Of a stretch of 64,000 nt of DNA, positions 19,401 to 28,705 are shown piece by piece. The stretch lies in contig NZ_JAINUY010000009.1 of assembly GCF_020026915.1 (NCBI RefSeq), positions 124,001 to 188,000 on the forward strand, written 5' to 3'. Below the pieces are notes generated by a model, which saw nothing but the letters and a program-made list of their open reading frames with translations, was not told the DNA's origin and did not search any database. This DNA comes from Flavobacterium potami. GTDB lineage: Bacteria; Bacteroidota; Bacteroidia; Flavobacteriales; Flavobacteriaceae. Each line of letters opens with the position of its first letter. Within the stretch, counting starts at the first letter, position 1. Made by a program: the position numbers and the translations under genes.

Positions 19401-20389
19401 AAACACAAACAGGTACAGGAATCGGTTTATCATTGGCGCATTCTTTGACCGAACTACACAATGGGACATTAAACCTGCAATTTCAGGATGCTTCTATGAA
19501 TACCTTTGTTTTGAAACTACCGCTTCGCCAGCAAAGTGAATTTCATTTGTATAAAGACAATTCGGAAAATTCAATAAAAGAAACCAACGAAGAATTGGAA
19601 AATGAGGTTACTGCTAAAAATACTAAAACACAAATACTGATTGTTGAGGATAATTTAGAACTGCTTCATTTTATGCATAAAGAACTTAGCAAAGAATATA
19701 AAATCTTTAAAGCAGCAAACGGTGAAGAAGCTTTGAAAGTAATTCATAACGAAACCATTCATATCGTTATAAGTGATATTACGATGCCAATTATGGACGG
19801 AATAGAATTGTGTGGCCGTATCAAATCTAATCTTGAAACGAGTCATATTCCGGTTATTTTGTTAACCGCTTTAAGCGCAGTTCAGTCCAGAATTCAGGGC
19901 TTAGAATCGGGAGCAGATGCTTATATTGCAAAACCATTTTCAATGGATTTCATTTTGGCGCAAATCACTAATTTGTTATCCAATCGCCGTCATTTAATGG
20001 AGCATTATGCGAGTTCTCCATTATCGCATTTAAAAACAATAGCACATAATAAAGTCGACGAAGATTTCATAAAAAAACTGGATGACATTATCAATCAGAA
20101 TATGGCAGATACCAATTTAAGTGTCGAATCGTTGGCAGATATTCTGCACATGAGTCGTTCGACTTTGTATCGCAAAATAAAAGATATCACTAATTTAAGT
20201 CCAAACGAACTCATTAACAATGCACGTTTAAAAAAAGCGGCAGAATTACTACTTTCTGGAAAATACAAAGTCTATGAAATTGCTGAGATAGTAGGATATA
20301 ATTCGCAATCCAGTTTTAGCAGAAACTTTCAAAAAAGCTTTTCTATGTCTCCTTCGGAATTTGTCAATAATGAAAAATCAGGAAGTTGA
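16430..20389 (+). CDS. Hybrid two-component system sensor/regulator (HTCS)
   Basis: The 1319-residue protein (ATG at 16430, in front of a good signal peptide; a TTG 14 codons upstream was rejected) has every HTCS part in one chain. A periplasmic sensor of two Reg_prop propellers spans about 25-680, with repeated W.GT..G...D blades. A Y_Y_Y domain precedes a membrane segment (about 763-785). The kinase has H824 in NVAHEIRTPLT and ATP-site motifs NLISNALKYA and GTGIGLSLA. The receiver has its acceptor at D1116 in VISDITMP. An AraC-type HTH ends the protein (about 1215-1315). HTCS proteins bind a signature oligosaccharide in the periplasm and switch on the neighbouring PUL. Its probable targets are the susC operon and the adjacent GH43 gene. 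Confidence 0.96.
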   Translation: MQRFFKIRTLICLFFLSTSIFSQEYYFKHYKVENGMSNNTVLASLQDKDGFLWFGTKDGLNRFDGYHFKTFRSGSDPRTSLGINYIQSLHEFKNYIWVGTDKGLYSYDKKLEKFTFINEAINNRINDIDNDLKNNLWFISIGTLIKYNVDTKETRMFDGRNSFYATSIACDSKGVVWVSSYDDLYRYSEATQSFDKITVQMPNSTFSISAIYALDANSILIGTRDHGIYKYDVATGKTASFMAGVEKPVFVRQFKRNKNDLWIASESGVYIYNLQTKSVRNLRKSPSDPYAISDNAAYCITIDKENGIWIGTYFGGVNYHQKQYDQFKKYFPRKSENAIVGSAVREIHKDDKGNLWIGTEDAGINKFNLQTKKFTNYQPNGTKSGLSFYNIHGVLPRGNKIWLGTFEHGLDIMDANSGQIIKHYDHKNASFKSDFIVSFYETPDKKIYVITSVGIYLYDDTTDQFTISSDFSESTHFTCMFRDKDGNFWAGSYRDGLFYYNPKTKEKAVYRHDFKNEKSISNDFITSIFQDKQNNLWIATENGLNLLDVKKREFKKFSTKDGFSSNVIYSILQDDAGNLCITTSKGLVKFNYKTKSVKIFTIANGLLSDQFNYSSAFKDSNGDMYFGNLNGMISFNPKSFNTYKYNPPIYITGLQVNNQEVIVNDEDSPLDESVSYIKKITLKNDQSNFNIDFAALSYTAPELTQYWYKLDGISDDWVYLNKNNKVFFTELPSGDYKFRVKSLSAGGIWSKEAVVGITILPPFWASNYAFFLYFLLIAGSLYWLLKRYHHMNIKENNRKIATLNNEKEKEIYHAKIEFFTNVAHEIRTPLTLIKSPLESLLKRSYESPDIIPNLSLMEKNTSRLLNLVNELLDFRKTEMEGLGLTFVETNISVLVKQLQLQFTPLSEEKNIHVQLELGEKDVYAFVDEEAIRKILSNLISNALKYAKSEVVITLFRDENSLEFIVKNDGNLIPKNLKNKIFEPFFRVLGSETQTGTGIGLSLAHSLTELHNGTLNLQFQDASMNTFVLKLPLRQQSEFHLYKDNSENSIKETNEELENEVTAKNTKTQILIVEDNLELLHFMHKELSKEYKIFKAANGEEALKVIHNETIHIVISDITMPIMDGIELCGRIKSNLETSHIPVILLTALSAVQSRIQGLESGADAYIAKPFSMDFILAQITNLLSNRRHLMEHYASSPLSHLKTIAHNKVDEDFIKKLDDIINQNMADTNLSVESLADILHMSRSTLYRKIKDITNLSPNELINNARLKKAAELLLSGKYKVYEIAEIVGYNSQSSFSRNFQKSFSMSPSEFVNNEKSGS

Positions 20390-20390
20390 T

Positions 20391-22643
20391 TTATTGTGTG
20401 GTGATGATGCCTTTGCTAAATGCTACTCTAACTGTCAATCCATTGGTATTTACAAAAGAAACGTCGCCGTCCAACTGCTCTGCGAGTCCTTTAATTAAGG
20501 TGGTTCCGAGAGTAGAAGCAGTATCAATATCAAAATCAACGGATAAACCAATTCCATTATCGCTGATTTCAAGTATTGTTTTTAGGCAATTTGCCTTCAT
20601 CATTATTGTAATAGTTCCTTTGCTTTGCTCAGGAAAAGCATATTTAATTGCATTAGTTACTGCTTCATTTAAAATAAGACCAACAGAGATTGCCTGTGTT
20701 TCATGAAGGTAAACACGATCAATATCTACTGAAAAATCAATTCGTCCATAGAGTCCAAAAGTATCTACAAAATTTTCCAACAAATCATCAATATAGTTTT
20801 TCATTTCAATTTCGCGTACAATATCTGTCATATAAAGCTTCTGATGAAGGAGGGAAATTGCATACAGCCTGTGCTGACTTTTCTGAATGGCTTCAAAAGC
20901 TTCTTCATTTGTCAAATTACTGGATTGCGATCGTAAAAGGCTCATTACAATCTGAAGATTATTTTTTACTCTATGATGAATTTCCTTCATAAGTGATTCT
21001 TTCTCGAAGACTAACTTTTGAAGTGCATTATTTTTCAAATCAATTTCATTTTTCTGGCTCTGCAAAAGTCTATTATTTTTCTGTTTAGACTTGTAACTTT
21101 TCCAGAAGACAAATAGGCTCATCAGTAACGCAATGACTAAACCACTTCCCCACTTAATCATATTTACAGCCTGATTTGTTTTTCCTTTTTCCTGCACCAT
21201 ATCAAGTTTCAGTCCCGCAAGTTCTTTTTCTTTTTTCTCCAAGCTGTACAAAATCTGTAATTCTTCAATCTGTCTATTCTTTTTTTCATTAAAAATAGAA
21301 TCATTTAAAGCCTTGTATCTTTGAAAATATTGAATTGCAGAAACATAGTTTCCCTGTGCTGAATCAATTTTAAACAAATACAGGTTAACTTCTTTAATCT
21401 GATTTAGCTCCACAATTCCTTTAGGAAAATGAAGTGACTTATGAAAATAACTTTTCGCTTTATCCAGTTTTTTATGCTTTTTGTAAAACATTCCTGTCTC
21501 AAAATAAGCCTGAGATAAATTAATCAAATAAAAAGACGGCACTTTATTTTCATAGAGTTCAATCATTTTCAAATAATTATATTCTGCTGCATCAGTCTTA
21601 TTATTTTTATCGTAGCAAAAAGCGAGAGAACTAAGAACACTAGCTTTGTCTGCGTTTTTCTTTGGAGGAAATTCACTAATCGTTCGCTCTACCAAGTCTA
21701 AAGCTTGGTGCGGTTTTTTTATTTCGATAAGCTCTCTGGCTAGTAAATCTGTAGCTTCATATAAATTACCATAATCTATCTTTTTTTCAGATTTTAAAAG
21801 AAAAACTGATTTCTTCAAAAAATCAATACTAATTTCATGATGTCCTAAATCTTTATATGCTAAAGCCAATTGTTCATAAAAAATTGGAGCAGCCCTAAAA
21901 TCAGCCGTTTCTTCCATGCTTTTAACGCACAAAAGTGAGTAATAAAGATGTTTTCCAAGATCTCCCTTTAAACGCTGAGTATCAGCAAGCAAATCATAGG
22001 TATAGTGGAGGTTTTTATAATTTATTTTTTTGTAGATTTTTAAAACCTGAAGCAGTTCTTTCTCTGCCAATTCTAATTTACCCAGATTTAAATGAGCATC
22101 GCCAATATTTTTTAAAACATAGGCATATTTTTCGTTTAACCCAAGAATTTTATACAACCTTTCTGCCTTTTCAAAACTCTTGATGGCATCTTCTATAGTA
22201 GTATTAGATCTTGGAGATTTCCAAAATAGTCTTCCCCCCATAACCTTCCACACTTCTGCTTCTTCTTCAAACTTTTTATTTTTGTGATAATAAGTTGCAG
22301 CCTTTTCTAAATTACGCACCCCTTCAGGATATTTGTTTTGTTCAAACAACAGTTCGCCATAATAAAAAATACATCTGTAAATAAGGTCCTGATCTTTAAT
22401 CTGAATACTTCGGTTGAAAGCTTTATCAAAATTTGCCTTCGCCTTGTCCATATCTTCTTTAAAGCTGTCCGGTTTATAGAGAAAGACAGCTCCATTTTCC
22501 AAATATGTTTTTATAACATTTCTTTCAGATAAAATCTGTTTTTTATCTGAAGACACTGATTTTGAATTAAATGATTTTGGATAACAGCTGCAGTTCAGCA
22601 AAATAAAAATGAAAATGCACTTTACAATACAGTGTCGGGTCAT
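20391..22643 (-). CDS. TPR-repeat sensor histidine kinase (HisKA_2 type)
   Basis: The 750-residue protein is taken from ATG 22641-22643, giving a signal or lipoprotein-like start (FIFILLNCSC). Residues about 50-500 are tetratricopeptide repeats (for example YAYVLKNIGDAHLNLGKLELAEKELLQVLKIYKK). A membrane segment (VIALLMSLFVFW) and a coiled linker follow. The kinase has EIHHRVKNNLQIVMSLL with H556/H557 and NEAVTNAIKYAFP plus DNGIGL in the ATP site: the HisKA_2 class. It lacks a receiver and a DNA-binding domain, so it needs a separate response regulator, and none is adjacent. Its stop codon is one base from that of the convergent HTCS; its start faces susC of the second SusCD pair. Confidence 0.9.
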   Translation of the reverse strand: MTRHCIVKCIFIFILLNCSCYPKSFNSKSVSSDKKQILSERNVIKTYLENGAVFLYKPDSFKEDMDKAKANFDKAFNRSIQIKDQDLIYRCIFYYGELLFEQNKYPEGVRNLEKAATYYHKNKKFEEEAEVWKVMGGRLFWKSPRSNTTIEDAIKSFEKAERLYKILGLNEKYAYVLKNIGDAHLNLGKLELAEKELLQVLKIYKKINYKNLHYTYDLLADTQRLKGDLGKHLYYSLLCVKSMEETADFRAAPIFYEQLALAYKDLGHHEISIDFLKKSVFLLKSEKKIDYGNLYEATDLLARELIEIKKPHQALDLVERTISEFPPKKNADKASVLSSLAFCYDKNNKTDAAEYNYLKMIELYENKVPSFYLINLSQAYFETGMFYKKHKKLDKAKSYFHKSLHFPKGIVELNQIKEVNLYLFKIDSAQGNYVSAIQYFQRYKALNDSIFNEKKNRQIEELQILYSLEKKEKELAGLKLDMVQEKGKTNQAVNMIKWGSGLVIALLMSLFVFWKSYKSKQKNNRLLQSQKNEIDLKNNALQKLVFEKESLMKEIHHRVKNNLQIVMSLLRSQSSNLTNEEAFEAIQKSQHRLYAISLLHQKLYMTDIVREIEMKNYIDDLLENFVDTFGLYGRIDFSVDIDRVYLHETQAISVGLILNEAVTNAIKYAFPEQSKGTITIMMKANCLKTILEISDNGIGLSVDFDIDTASTLGTTLIKGLAEQLDGDVSFVNTNGLTVRVAFSKGIITTQ

Positions 22644-22975
22644 ATTTGATGTACAATAAATGTTTAAAGAAAAAAGGAACAAAAAGAAAGGTTCCCTTAC
22701 AGTTTTTAAAAGTACATAAAACCAAACTGCATATCCAAATATTACCACAACAAGTTAACAGGAATAATATTAAAAATAGTTTAGCAATAATCTCAATTGA
22801 TAAGGTTTTAAAAAGCTATACAATGCCTATACAAGACTTTTGACACCCAAGAATCGGATTATATTACTCCTCCTAAAAACCATTATTAATCATTTTTGCA
22901 TCGGTAATCATTGATCAATTCCACTACAATCAGTGATTCAAAAACTAACTATTAATAACCAAAATCAAAACCAAA
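22644..22975. promoter_or_regulatory. Divergent intergenic region with an imperfect inverted repeat
   Basis: No gene is seen between the TPR kinase and the second susC. AATCATTGAT (22906-22915) and ATCAGTGATT (22929-22938) form a 10-bp inverted repeat with one mismatch and a 13-nt gap, 38 bases before the susC ATG. It may be an operator. No perfect TAnnTTTG box was found. Confidence 0.4.
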
Positions 22976-25900
22976 ATGACAAATCTAATTAGGATTAAAA
23001 AAGATCCTGATAGCTTGTCTGGATTTAATTTGAAAAAGAAAATCATGCTCTTTTGTGTGTTGTTTTCTTTAAGTCAAATTCAGGCATATGCTATTGGTTC
23101 TAAGAGTACTGTAGAAACAAAAAATGTACTGGAACAAAAAAACATCAAAGGTCAGATTAATGATGAAAATGGTATGCCACTTCCGGGAGTTACCATTTTA
23201 GAAAAAGGAAGCAAAAATGCCGCCTTAACCGATTTTGACGGGAAATTTACTTTGAAAGTAGATAACGAAAATGCTGTACTAGTAATTTCTTTTTTAGGCT
23301 ATGAAACAAAAGAAATCAGTGTCAAAGGTCAAACTTCAATTACTGTAAAAATGCAGAGAACTACAGCATCACTAGAAGAAGTTGTTGTAGTTGGATATGG
23401 TAAGATGAAGAAAAAGGATTTAACTGGAGCTATTGTTCAGGTTACGCCAGACAAGCTTGCAAACCAAAACCCGCAAACAGTTCAAGATGTTTTAAGAGGT
23501 ACGCCTGGTGTACGTGTGGGTTATGATCCTTCTGCAAAAGGAGGCGGAAATATCCAGATTCGAGGACAAACTTCTGTTTATACGGCTAGTAATAACGAAA
23601 GAACTGGAGGACCTCACAATTCTCCGCTTATTATTTTAGACGGAATGCAGTTTTATGGAGAACTATCAGAAATCAATCCAGATGATATTGCCCAACTTGA
23701 TATTTTAAAAGATGCTTCCGCAGCATCTGTATACGGATCTAGAGCGGCGGCAGGGGTTATTCTTATTTCTACCAAAAAAGGGAAAAGCGGTAAACCTACC
23801 ATCAGTTTTACTACCAACACCACCATTAGTAATAAGAGTGCTTATCGTAGCGTATATTCACCACAAGGATACTTAAAATATCGTGAAGATTGGGAAACAG
23901 CTCAAACTTATGGTGTCAATACTGCAACTGGACAATACGAAGCTTTTATAACAGGAACTGTTGCACCTGGTAAACCCGGATATTTTTCGAATCCAAATGA
24001 TTTAGCAAAATGGGGCATTACCGAAGCGCAATGGCTTGCTTATCAGCCAGCTTCACAGACAAATGGAAAAAGTGCCAAGGAAGTATGGGGAACCCGTTTA
24101 GGCTTGAATTTTGATCCTTCTCTAATGGCCAATTTCTTAGCTGATAAAACACACGATTGGAGTAACAGCTCTTTCAGAACAGGCTTTAATCGCGATAATA
24201 ACCTGAGTATTTCAGGAGCCGCTGAGAGAATTAACTATTATATGTCTTTTGGCTATCTCACTTCGCAAGGAGCAATTGTTGGAAACGATTATAGATCTGC
24301 ACGTTCTAACATGAAAATTGATGCAAAAATTACAAATTGGCTTGAAATGGGAGTTAATGTCAACTTTCAGGATCGATCAGATGGAGATATTACCCCTCTT
24401 TTAGGAACCAGTGCAGGTGATAATAATATGATGAGAACCAGCCCTTTTGGAACTTTCATAAATGCAGATGGCAAATATGAGAGACAGCCAATGGGTAAAA
24501 ATGTCTCAGGACAGAATTATAATTATTATTACGAACGCCAGTTTATTGAGCAAGAAAGAGGTTATACCATATTGAACACTATTTTCAATACAAAGATAAC
24601 TTTTCCTTTAGGTATTACGTATTCCTTCAACATTGCTCCTCGTTATCAATTTTATCACAGACGTGATTTCAGGTCAACACAGAATCCGAACTGGCCTGCA
24701 GCGACCACTGGAGCAACCAGAAATAATGATATGCGATTTGATTATAACCTCAACAATACAATTACTTGGGATTATACAATTGCTGAAAAACACCATTTTG
24801 TTGCAACTTTCGTACAGGAAGCAGAAGAACGAAGATTTTGGTCAGATGGAATGGATGCATTCAATATTCAGCCTTCAGATGCTTTAGGATTTCACAATGT
24901 TAGTACTGCGACAATGGCAAATAGTGCGCTAAGATCAGATGACAGACATGAAACAGCAGATGCTTTAATGGCAAGACTCTTCTACTCTTTTGATAATCGT
25001 TATATGCTAACAGCAACTATTCGTCGGGATGGATATTCGGCATTTGGAGCTTCAAATCCCTATGCGGTTTTCCCTTCTTTTGGTGTTGCGTGGACTTTCA
25101 AAAATGAAAACTGGTTCAAATGGGATGCGATGAGTACAGGAAAATTACGCTTGTCTTGGGGAGAAAATGGAAACAGACAACTTGCTGATCCGTACATTTC
25201 TCTGGCAAATTTAGTAAATACTGGAACAATGGGTTATTTAGACGCTTCTGGAAAAGCACTTGAAATGAAATATTTAGCTCTTGACCGTATGGCAAACCCA
25301 AGTTTGGAATGGGAAAAAACCAGAGCAACAAACATCGGTCTTGATCTAGGTTTTCTTCGTGATCGTATTACAGCGACTTTAGATGTTTACAGAACTTCTA
25401 CTAAAGATATGATTATGAGTCAGTCATTACCTGGTTTCACTGGTTTTTCATCTATTGCAACCAATCTTGGGGAAGTTCAAAATCAAGGTTTTGAATTGAG
25501 TGTAAATACCCTCAATATGAAAAGATCAAACTTTGAATGGCGTACTACATTTGGAATCTCTTACAACGAGAATAAAATCAAGTCCTTGTATGGCAATATG
25601 ATTGATGTTAAGGATGCAAACGGTAATGTTATAGGAAGAACAGAAGGAAATGATTCGGCTAATGGCTGGTTTATCGGCAGGCCGATTACTCAAATCTGGG
25701 ATTACAAAGTGACGGGAATCTGGCAAAAAGACGAATGGCAAGAAGCGCAAAAATACGGTCAGCGTCCTGGAGATCCAAAAGTTGAAAACAGTTATACGGC
25801 AGACGATGTTGATGCTGTAGGACCAGATGGTGTAACCTATAAAAAAGCAGTTTACAATGAAAAAGACAAACAGTTTTTAGGAAATTCAAATCATCCTGTA

Positions 25901-26365
25901 CAATGGTCTTTACGTAATGATTTCAAAATTTGTAAAAATTGGGATTTAGGGATCAGCATGTATTCTTATATGGGAGGCAAATCGCTTAACTCAAATTACA
26001 TGAACACATTCAACGATGCTAGTTTGTATAAATTTAACTTCAATCCTTATGTTAATCCATATTGGACACTCGACAATCCAACCAATAAGTGGGCAAGACT
26101 TGACGCTAAAGGTCCTGCAGGAACTCCAGTAGCACCAGGAAGATTGTACGATCGCACCTTTCTTCGTTTAGACAACATTTCGTTGGCGTTTTCATTACCA
26201 AAAGATCTTTTAGAACGCGCTCGTGTTAAAAACCTAAAAATTTATGCCTCTGTTCAAAACGTGGCAACATGGGCCGCTTCTAAAGAATGGAAGTATTATG
26301 GAGATCCGGAAACAGGCGGGTTGGCGACAAGACAATTCAATATAGGTTTGAATGTACAACTTTAA
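22976..26365 (+). CDS. SusC/RagA family TonB-dependent transporter, second SusCD pair
   Basis: The 1129-residue protein has an export signal ending near AYAIG (about 41), a carboxypeptidase-D-like domain (about 57-125; IKGQINDENGMPLPGVTI), the plug start EEVVVVGYGKMKKK and the SusC signature LKDASAASVYGSRAAAGVILI. A long beta-barrel ends in FNIGLNVQL. It imports oligosaccharides with the SusD encoded 12 bases downstream. It is divergent from the TPR kinase. The neighbouring lyase-like lipoprotein suggests a uronic-acid polymer as substrate (inference). Confidence 0.95.
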   Translation: MTNLIRIKKDPDSLSGFNLKKKIMLFCVLFSLSQIQAYAIGSKSTVETKNVLEQKNIKGQINDENGMPLPGVTILEKGSKNAALTDFDGKFTLKVDNENAVLVISFLGYETKEISVKGQTSITVKMQRTTASLEEVVVVGYGKMKKKDLTGAIVQVTPDKLANQNPQTVQDVLRGTPGVRVGYDPSAKGGGNIQIRGQTSVYTASNNERTGGPHNSPLIILDGMQFYGELSEINPDDIAQLDILKDASAASVYGSRAAAGVILISTKKGKSGKPTISFTTNTTISNKSAYRSVYSPQGYLKYREDWETAQTYGVNTATGQYEAFITGTVAPGKPGYFSNPNDLAKWGITEAQWLAYQPASQTNGKSAKEVWGTRLGLNFDPSLMANFLADKTHDWSNSSFRTGFNRDNNLSISGAAERINYYMSFGYLTSQGAIVGNDYRSARSNMKIDAKITNWLEMGVNVNFQDRSDGDITPLLGTSAGDNNMMRTSPFGTFINADGKYERQPMGKNVSGQNYNYYYERQFIEQERGYTILNTIFNTKITFPLGITYSFNIAPRYQFYHRRDFRSTQNPNWPAATTGATRNNDMRFDYNLNNTITWDYTIAEKHHFVATFVQEAEERRFWSDGMDAFNIQPSDALGFHNVSTATMANSALRSDDRHETADALMARLFYSFDNRYMLTATIRRDGYSAFGASNPYAVFPSFGVAWTFKNENWFKWDAMSTGKLRLSWGENGNRQLADPYISLANLVNTGTMGYLDASGKALEMKYLALDRMANPSLEWEKTRATNIGLDLGFLRDRITATLDVYRTSTKDMIMSQSLPGFTGFSSIATNLGEVQNQGFELSVNTLNMKRSNFEWRTTFGISYNENKIKSLYGNMIDVKDANGNVIGRTEGNDSANGWFIGRPITQIWDYKVTGIWQKDEWQEAQKYGQRPGDPKVENSYTADDVDAVGPDGVTYKKAVYNEKDKQFLGNSNHPVQWSLRNDFKICKNWDLGISMYSYMGGKSLNSNYMNTFNDASLYKFNFNPYVNPYWTLDNPTNKWARLDAKGPAGTPVAPGRLYDRTFLRLDNISLAFSLPKDLLERARVKNLKIYASVQNVATWAASKEWKYYGDPETGGLATRQFNIGLNVQL

Positions 26366-26377
26366 AAATTATCCAAA

Positions 26378-28381
26378 ATGAAAAAATATATACAAAATAA
26401 ATTTTCAAGACTAGTGCCATTTATCTTAGTGGCCGCTCTATCTAGTTCTTGTTCAGAAGATTTTCTGGAAGCAGACCCGCTTTCGTTTTACGAACCTGAA
26501 GCGACATTTTCTACAGAAGCTGGATTACAGGCAACATTAGCATTGTGCGATAAGCAGTTGCGTAATAATTACATTCATTATAGTTTTTCTGGTGTAAGTG
26601 TACCAATTGGCTCAGAATATCTTTTCTCTGATATGGCGCAATATGGAAAAACAGATACCGGAAGTAATACTGCTGATTATGCTGCTACCATTGTTCCGAC
26701 TGGAGATTTTAGAAGAGATCCAAGTGGTGAATCTCTTTATCTTGGATTTATGTGGACGGAAGCTTACACAGGAATCAAGAATGCTAATACGGTATTAACC
26801 TATATTGGTAATGTGACCAGTCTATCTGAGGAAGTTAAAAATAAATATATTGGACAAGCTTATTTTCACAGAGCATATCGCTATTTAAATCTTGTGTATC
26901 AATTTGGAGATATTCCGTTGATTACTAAAATTTTGGAAGTTCCGAAACAAAGTTATTATTCTACCAAAAAAGAAGCCATTATAGAAATGATTACAGCAGA
27001 TATGGAAAAAGCTGTACAATGGGTTCCCGAACAATCAAAAATTGGCTATGTAGGGATGGTTAGCAAAGGAGCTTGCCGTCAGTTGCTTATAAAATGTTAT
27101 TTAGCATCTGGAAAATTTGCAGATGCAGAAGCACAAGCTAATATTTTGATCAACCAATCTGGTTATTCTTTGGTTCAAAACACTTTAGGTATTTTTGATC
27201 CAGGAGGAAATCCTACTGCATGGCCCATTACAAGAAATATAATCTGGGATTTACACCGACCAGAAAACAAAGTAATCGGAGCGAATACCGAAGCTATTTT
27301 AGTAGCGCCAAACGGAGGAGCACAATCCTTTTTAGCATTTGCTTCTATGAGGATTTTTGGACCCAACTGGAATGATGCCAATTTAATTACTCCTGATGGA
27401 AAAACTGCAGCACCACGTTTCCCTTTGACTGATAAAACAAATTATAACGCAAAATACGATTACCAGAGAGCTATAGGTCGTGGTATTGGTACAATCAGTG
27501 GTTCTTATTATTCGCAACATCCTATGTGGGTAGTAAACGGCATTGAAGACAAACAGGATCTTAGACATAACAGTACCGTTGGAAACTGGGTAAATATGGA
27601 AGATCTTAAATATGCTCCAGGAGCAGGTGGAAGCGCCACATGGGCTGGTCAGAATTTTAGAATGAAAGATGCAACTGGAAAATTGTTGGCACAAGATTCT
27701 ATTCGTGATTGGTATGATTTCCCACATTATAAAATCTTTATGCACGATGTCGTGGCTGAAGCTAATCCGGCGGCAAACGATTTTCAGGGTGCTACAGCAG
27801 GTGCCAGTGCGCATTTGTACATCTATCGCTTAGCTGAAACCTATTTGTTACGTGCAGAAGCTCGTTTCTATCAAGGAAATGTTTCAGGCGCTGCTCAAGA
27901 TGTGAATGTTGTAAGAGCCAGAGCAAAAGCGACACAAATGTATACTACAGTAACTATAGGTGATATTTGTGCTGAAAGAGGAAGAGAACTTTATCTGGAA
28001 GAATGGAGAAATGTGGAGCTAAAACGTATTTCGCATTGTTTAGCCATAAGTGGAAAACCAGATGAATGGGGAAATGTTTACAGCATATCGAATTGGGATA
28101 AACAATCTGGAAAAGATGCATCTGGAGGAAGTTATTGGTGGCAGCGCATTGTACATTACACCCTTTACAATAAATATCCGGCTGGAATTGCGCTTAAACC
28201 TGGTGTAAAGTTTTATTCAATGGACAAACGTAACAACTACTGGCCCATTCCGTTCAGACTTGCTATTGAACCTAATATAAAAGGACAGTTGAGTCAGAAC
28301 TTTGGTTACGACGGTTACGATGCCGGTGTCAAAGTCTGGACGAAATGGCAAGATGCTGTTGAAGATGAAAGCAGAATTTAA
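26378..28381 (+). CDS. SusD/RagB family lipoprotein, second SusCD pair
   Basis: The 667-residue protein has a lipoprotein signal ending LSSSC (C25) followed by SEDFLEADPLS, typical of SusD. Conserved parts include YFHRAYRYLNLVYQFGDIPLI (about 165), AETYLLRAEARFYQG, VNVVRARAKA and CAERGRELYLEEWRNVELKRIS. It forms the surface lid of the SusC encoded upstream. It is on the long side for SusD. A strong terminator (28431-28461) follows, so the two genes form a closed operon. Confidence 0.94.
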   Translation: MKKYIQNKFSRLVPFILVAALSSSCSEDFLEADPLSFYEPEATFSTEAGLQATLALCDKQLRNNYIHYSFSGVSVPIGSEYLFSDMAQYGKTDTGSNTADYAATIVPTGDFRRDPSGESLYLGFMWTEAYTGIKNANTVLTYIGNVTSLSEEVKNKYIGQAYFHRAYRYLNLVYQFGDIPLITKILEVPKQSYYSTKKEAIIEMITADMEKAVQWVPEQSKIGYVGMVSKGACRQLLIKCYLASGKFADAEAQANILINQSGYSLVQNTLGIFDPGGNPTAWPITRNIIWDLHRPENKVIGANTEAILVAPNGGAQSFLAFASMRIFGPNWNDANLITPDGKTAAPRFPLTDKTNYNAKYDYQRAIGRGIGTISGSYYSQHPMWVVNGIEDKQDLRHNSTVGNWVNMEDLKYAPGAGGSATWAGQNFRMKDATGKLLAQDSIRDWYDFPHYKIFMHDVVAEANPAANDFQGATAGASAHLYIYRLAETYLLRAEARFYQGNVSGAAQDVNVVRARAKATQMYTTVTIGDICAERGRELYLEEWRNVELKRISHCLAISGKPDEWGNVYSISNWDKQSGKDASGGSYWWQRIVHYTLYNKYPAGIALKPGVKFYSMDKRNNYWPIPFRLAIEPNIKGQLSQNFGYDGYDAGVKVWTKWQDAVEDESRI

Positions 28382-28705
28382 ATTTTTTTTTATTTAAGTT
28401 AAAATGATTTAAAACCAATATTAAAAAACAAAAACGAGTTGATTATTTAACTCGTTTTTTTGTTTTATTGTACTTCTACTATTTTTAATACTCCGAAAAA
28501 TATAGCGAAAATACACAAGCTGGATTTCTGTGTACGTAAAACCGTACTTAATTACTCCCCTCTCAGCTTATTATTATTCAACTTTACATTGTATTTACAA
28601 ATTGATTGACGAACATATATTCTAGCATTTGTTCTGATATCGAATGAAGTAAGTACAAACTATTATCTACTAACTATTTATTATTAACCATTAATTTTTT
28701 TTAAA
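28382..28705. other. Spacer with a terminator and leader of the lyase-like gene
   Basis: Apart from the terminator at 28431-28461 the gap holds no gene. GTACG-TAAAAC-CGTAC near 28530 is a short inverted repeat that could be an operator. TAGCATTTG near 28623 resembles a -7 box with one extra base. Confidence 0.35.
28431..28461 (+). terminator. Terminator of the second susCD operon
   Basis: AAAACGAGTT and AACTCGTTTT form a perfect 10-bp stem with an 8-nt loop and a T-run. Confidence 0.88.
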
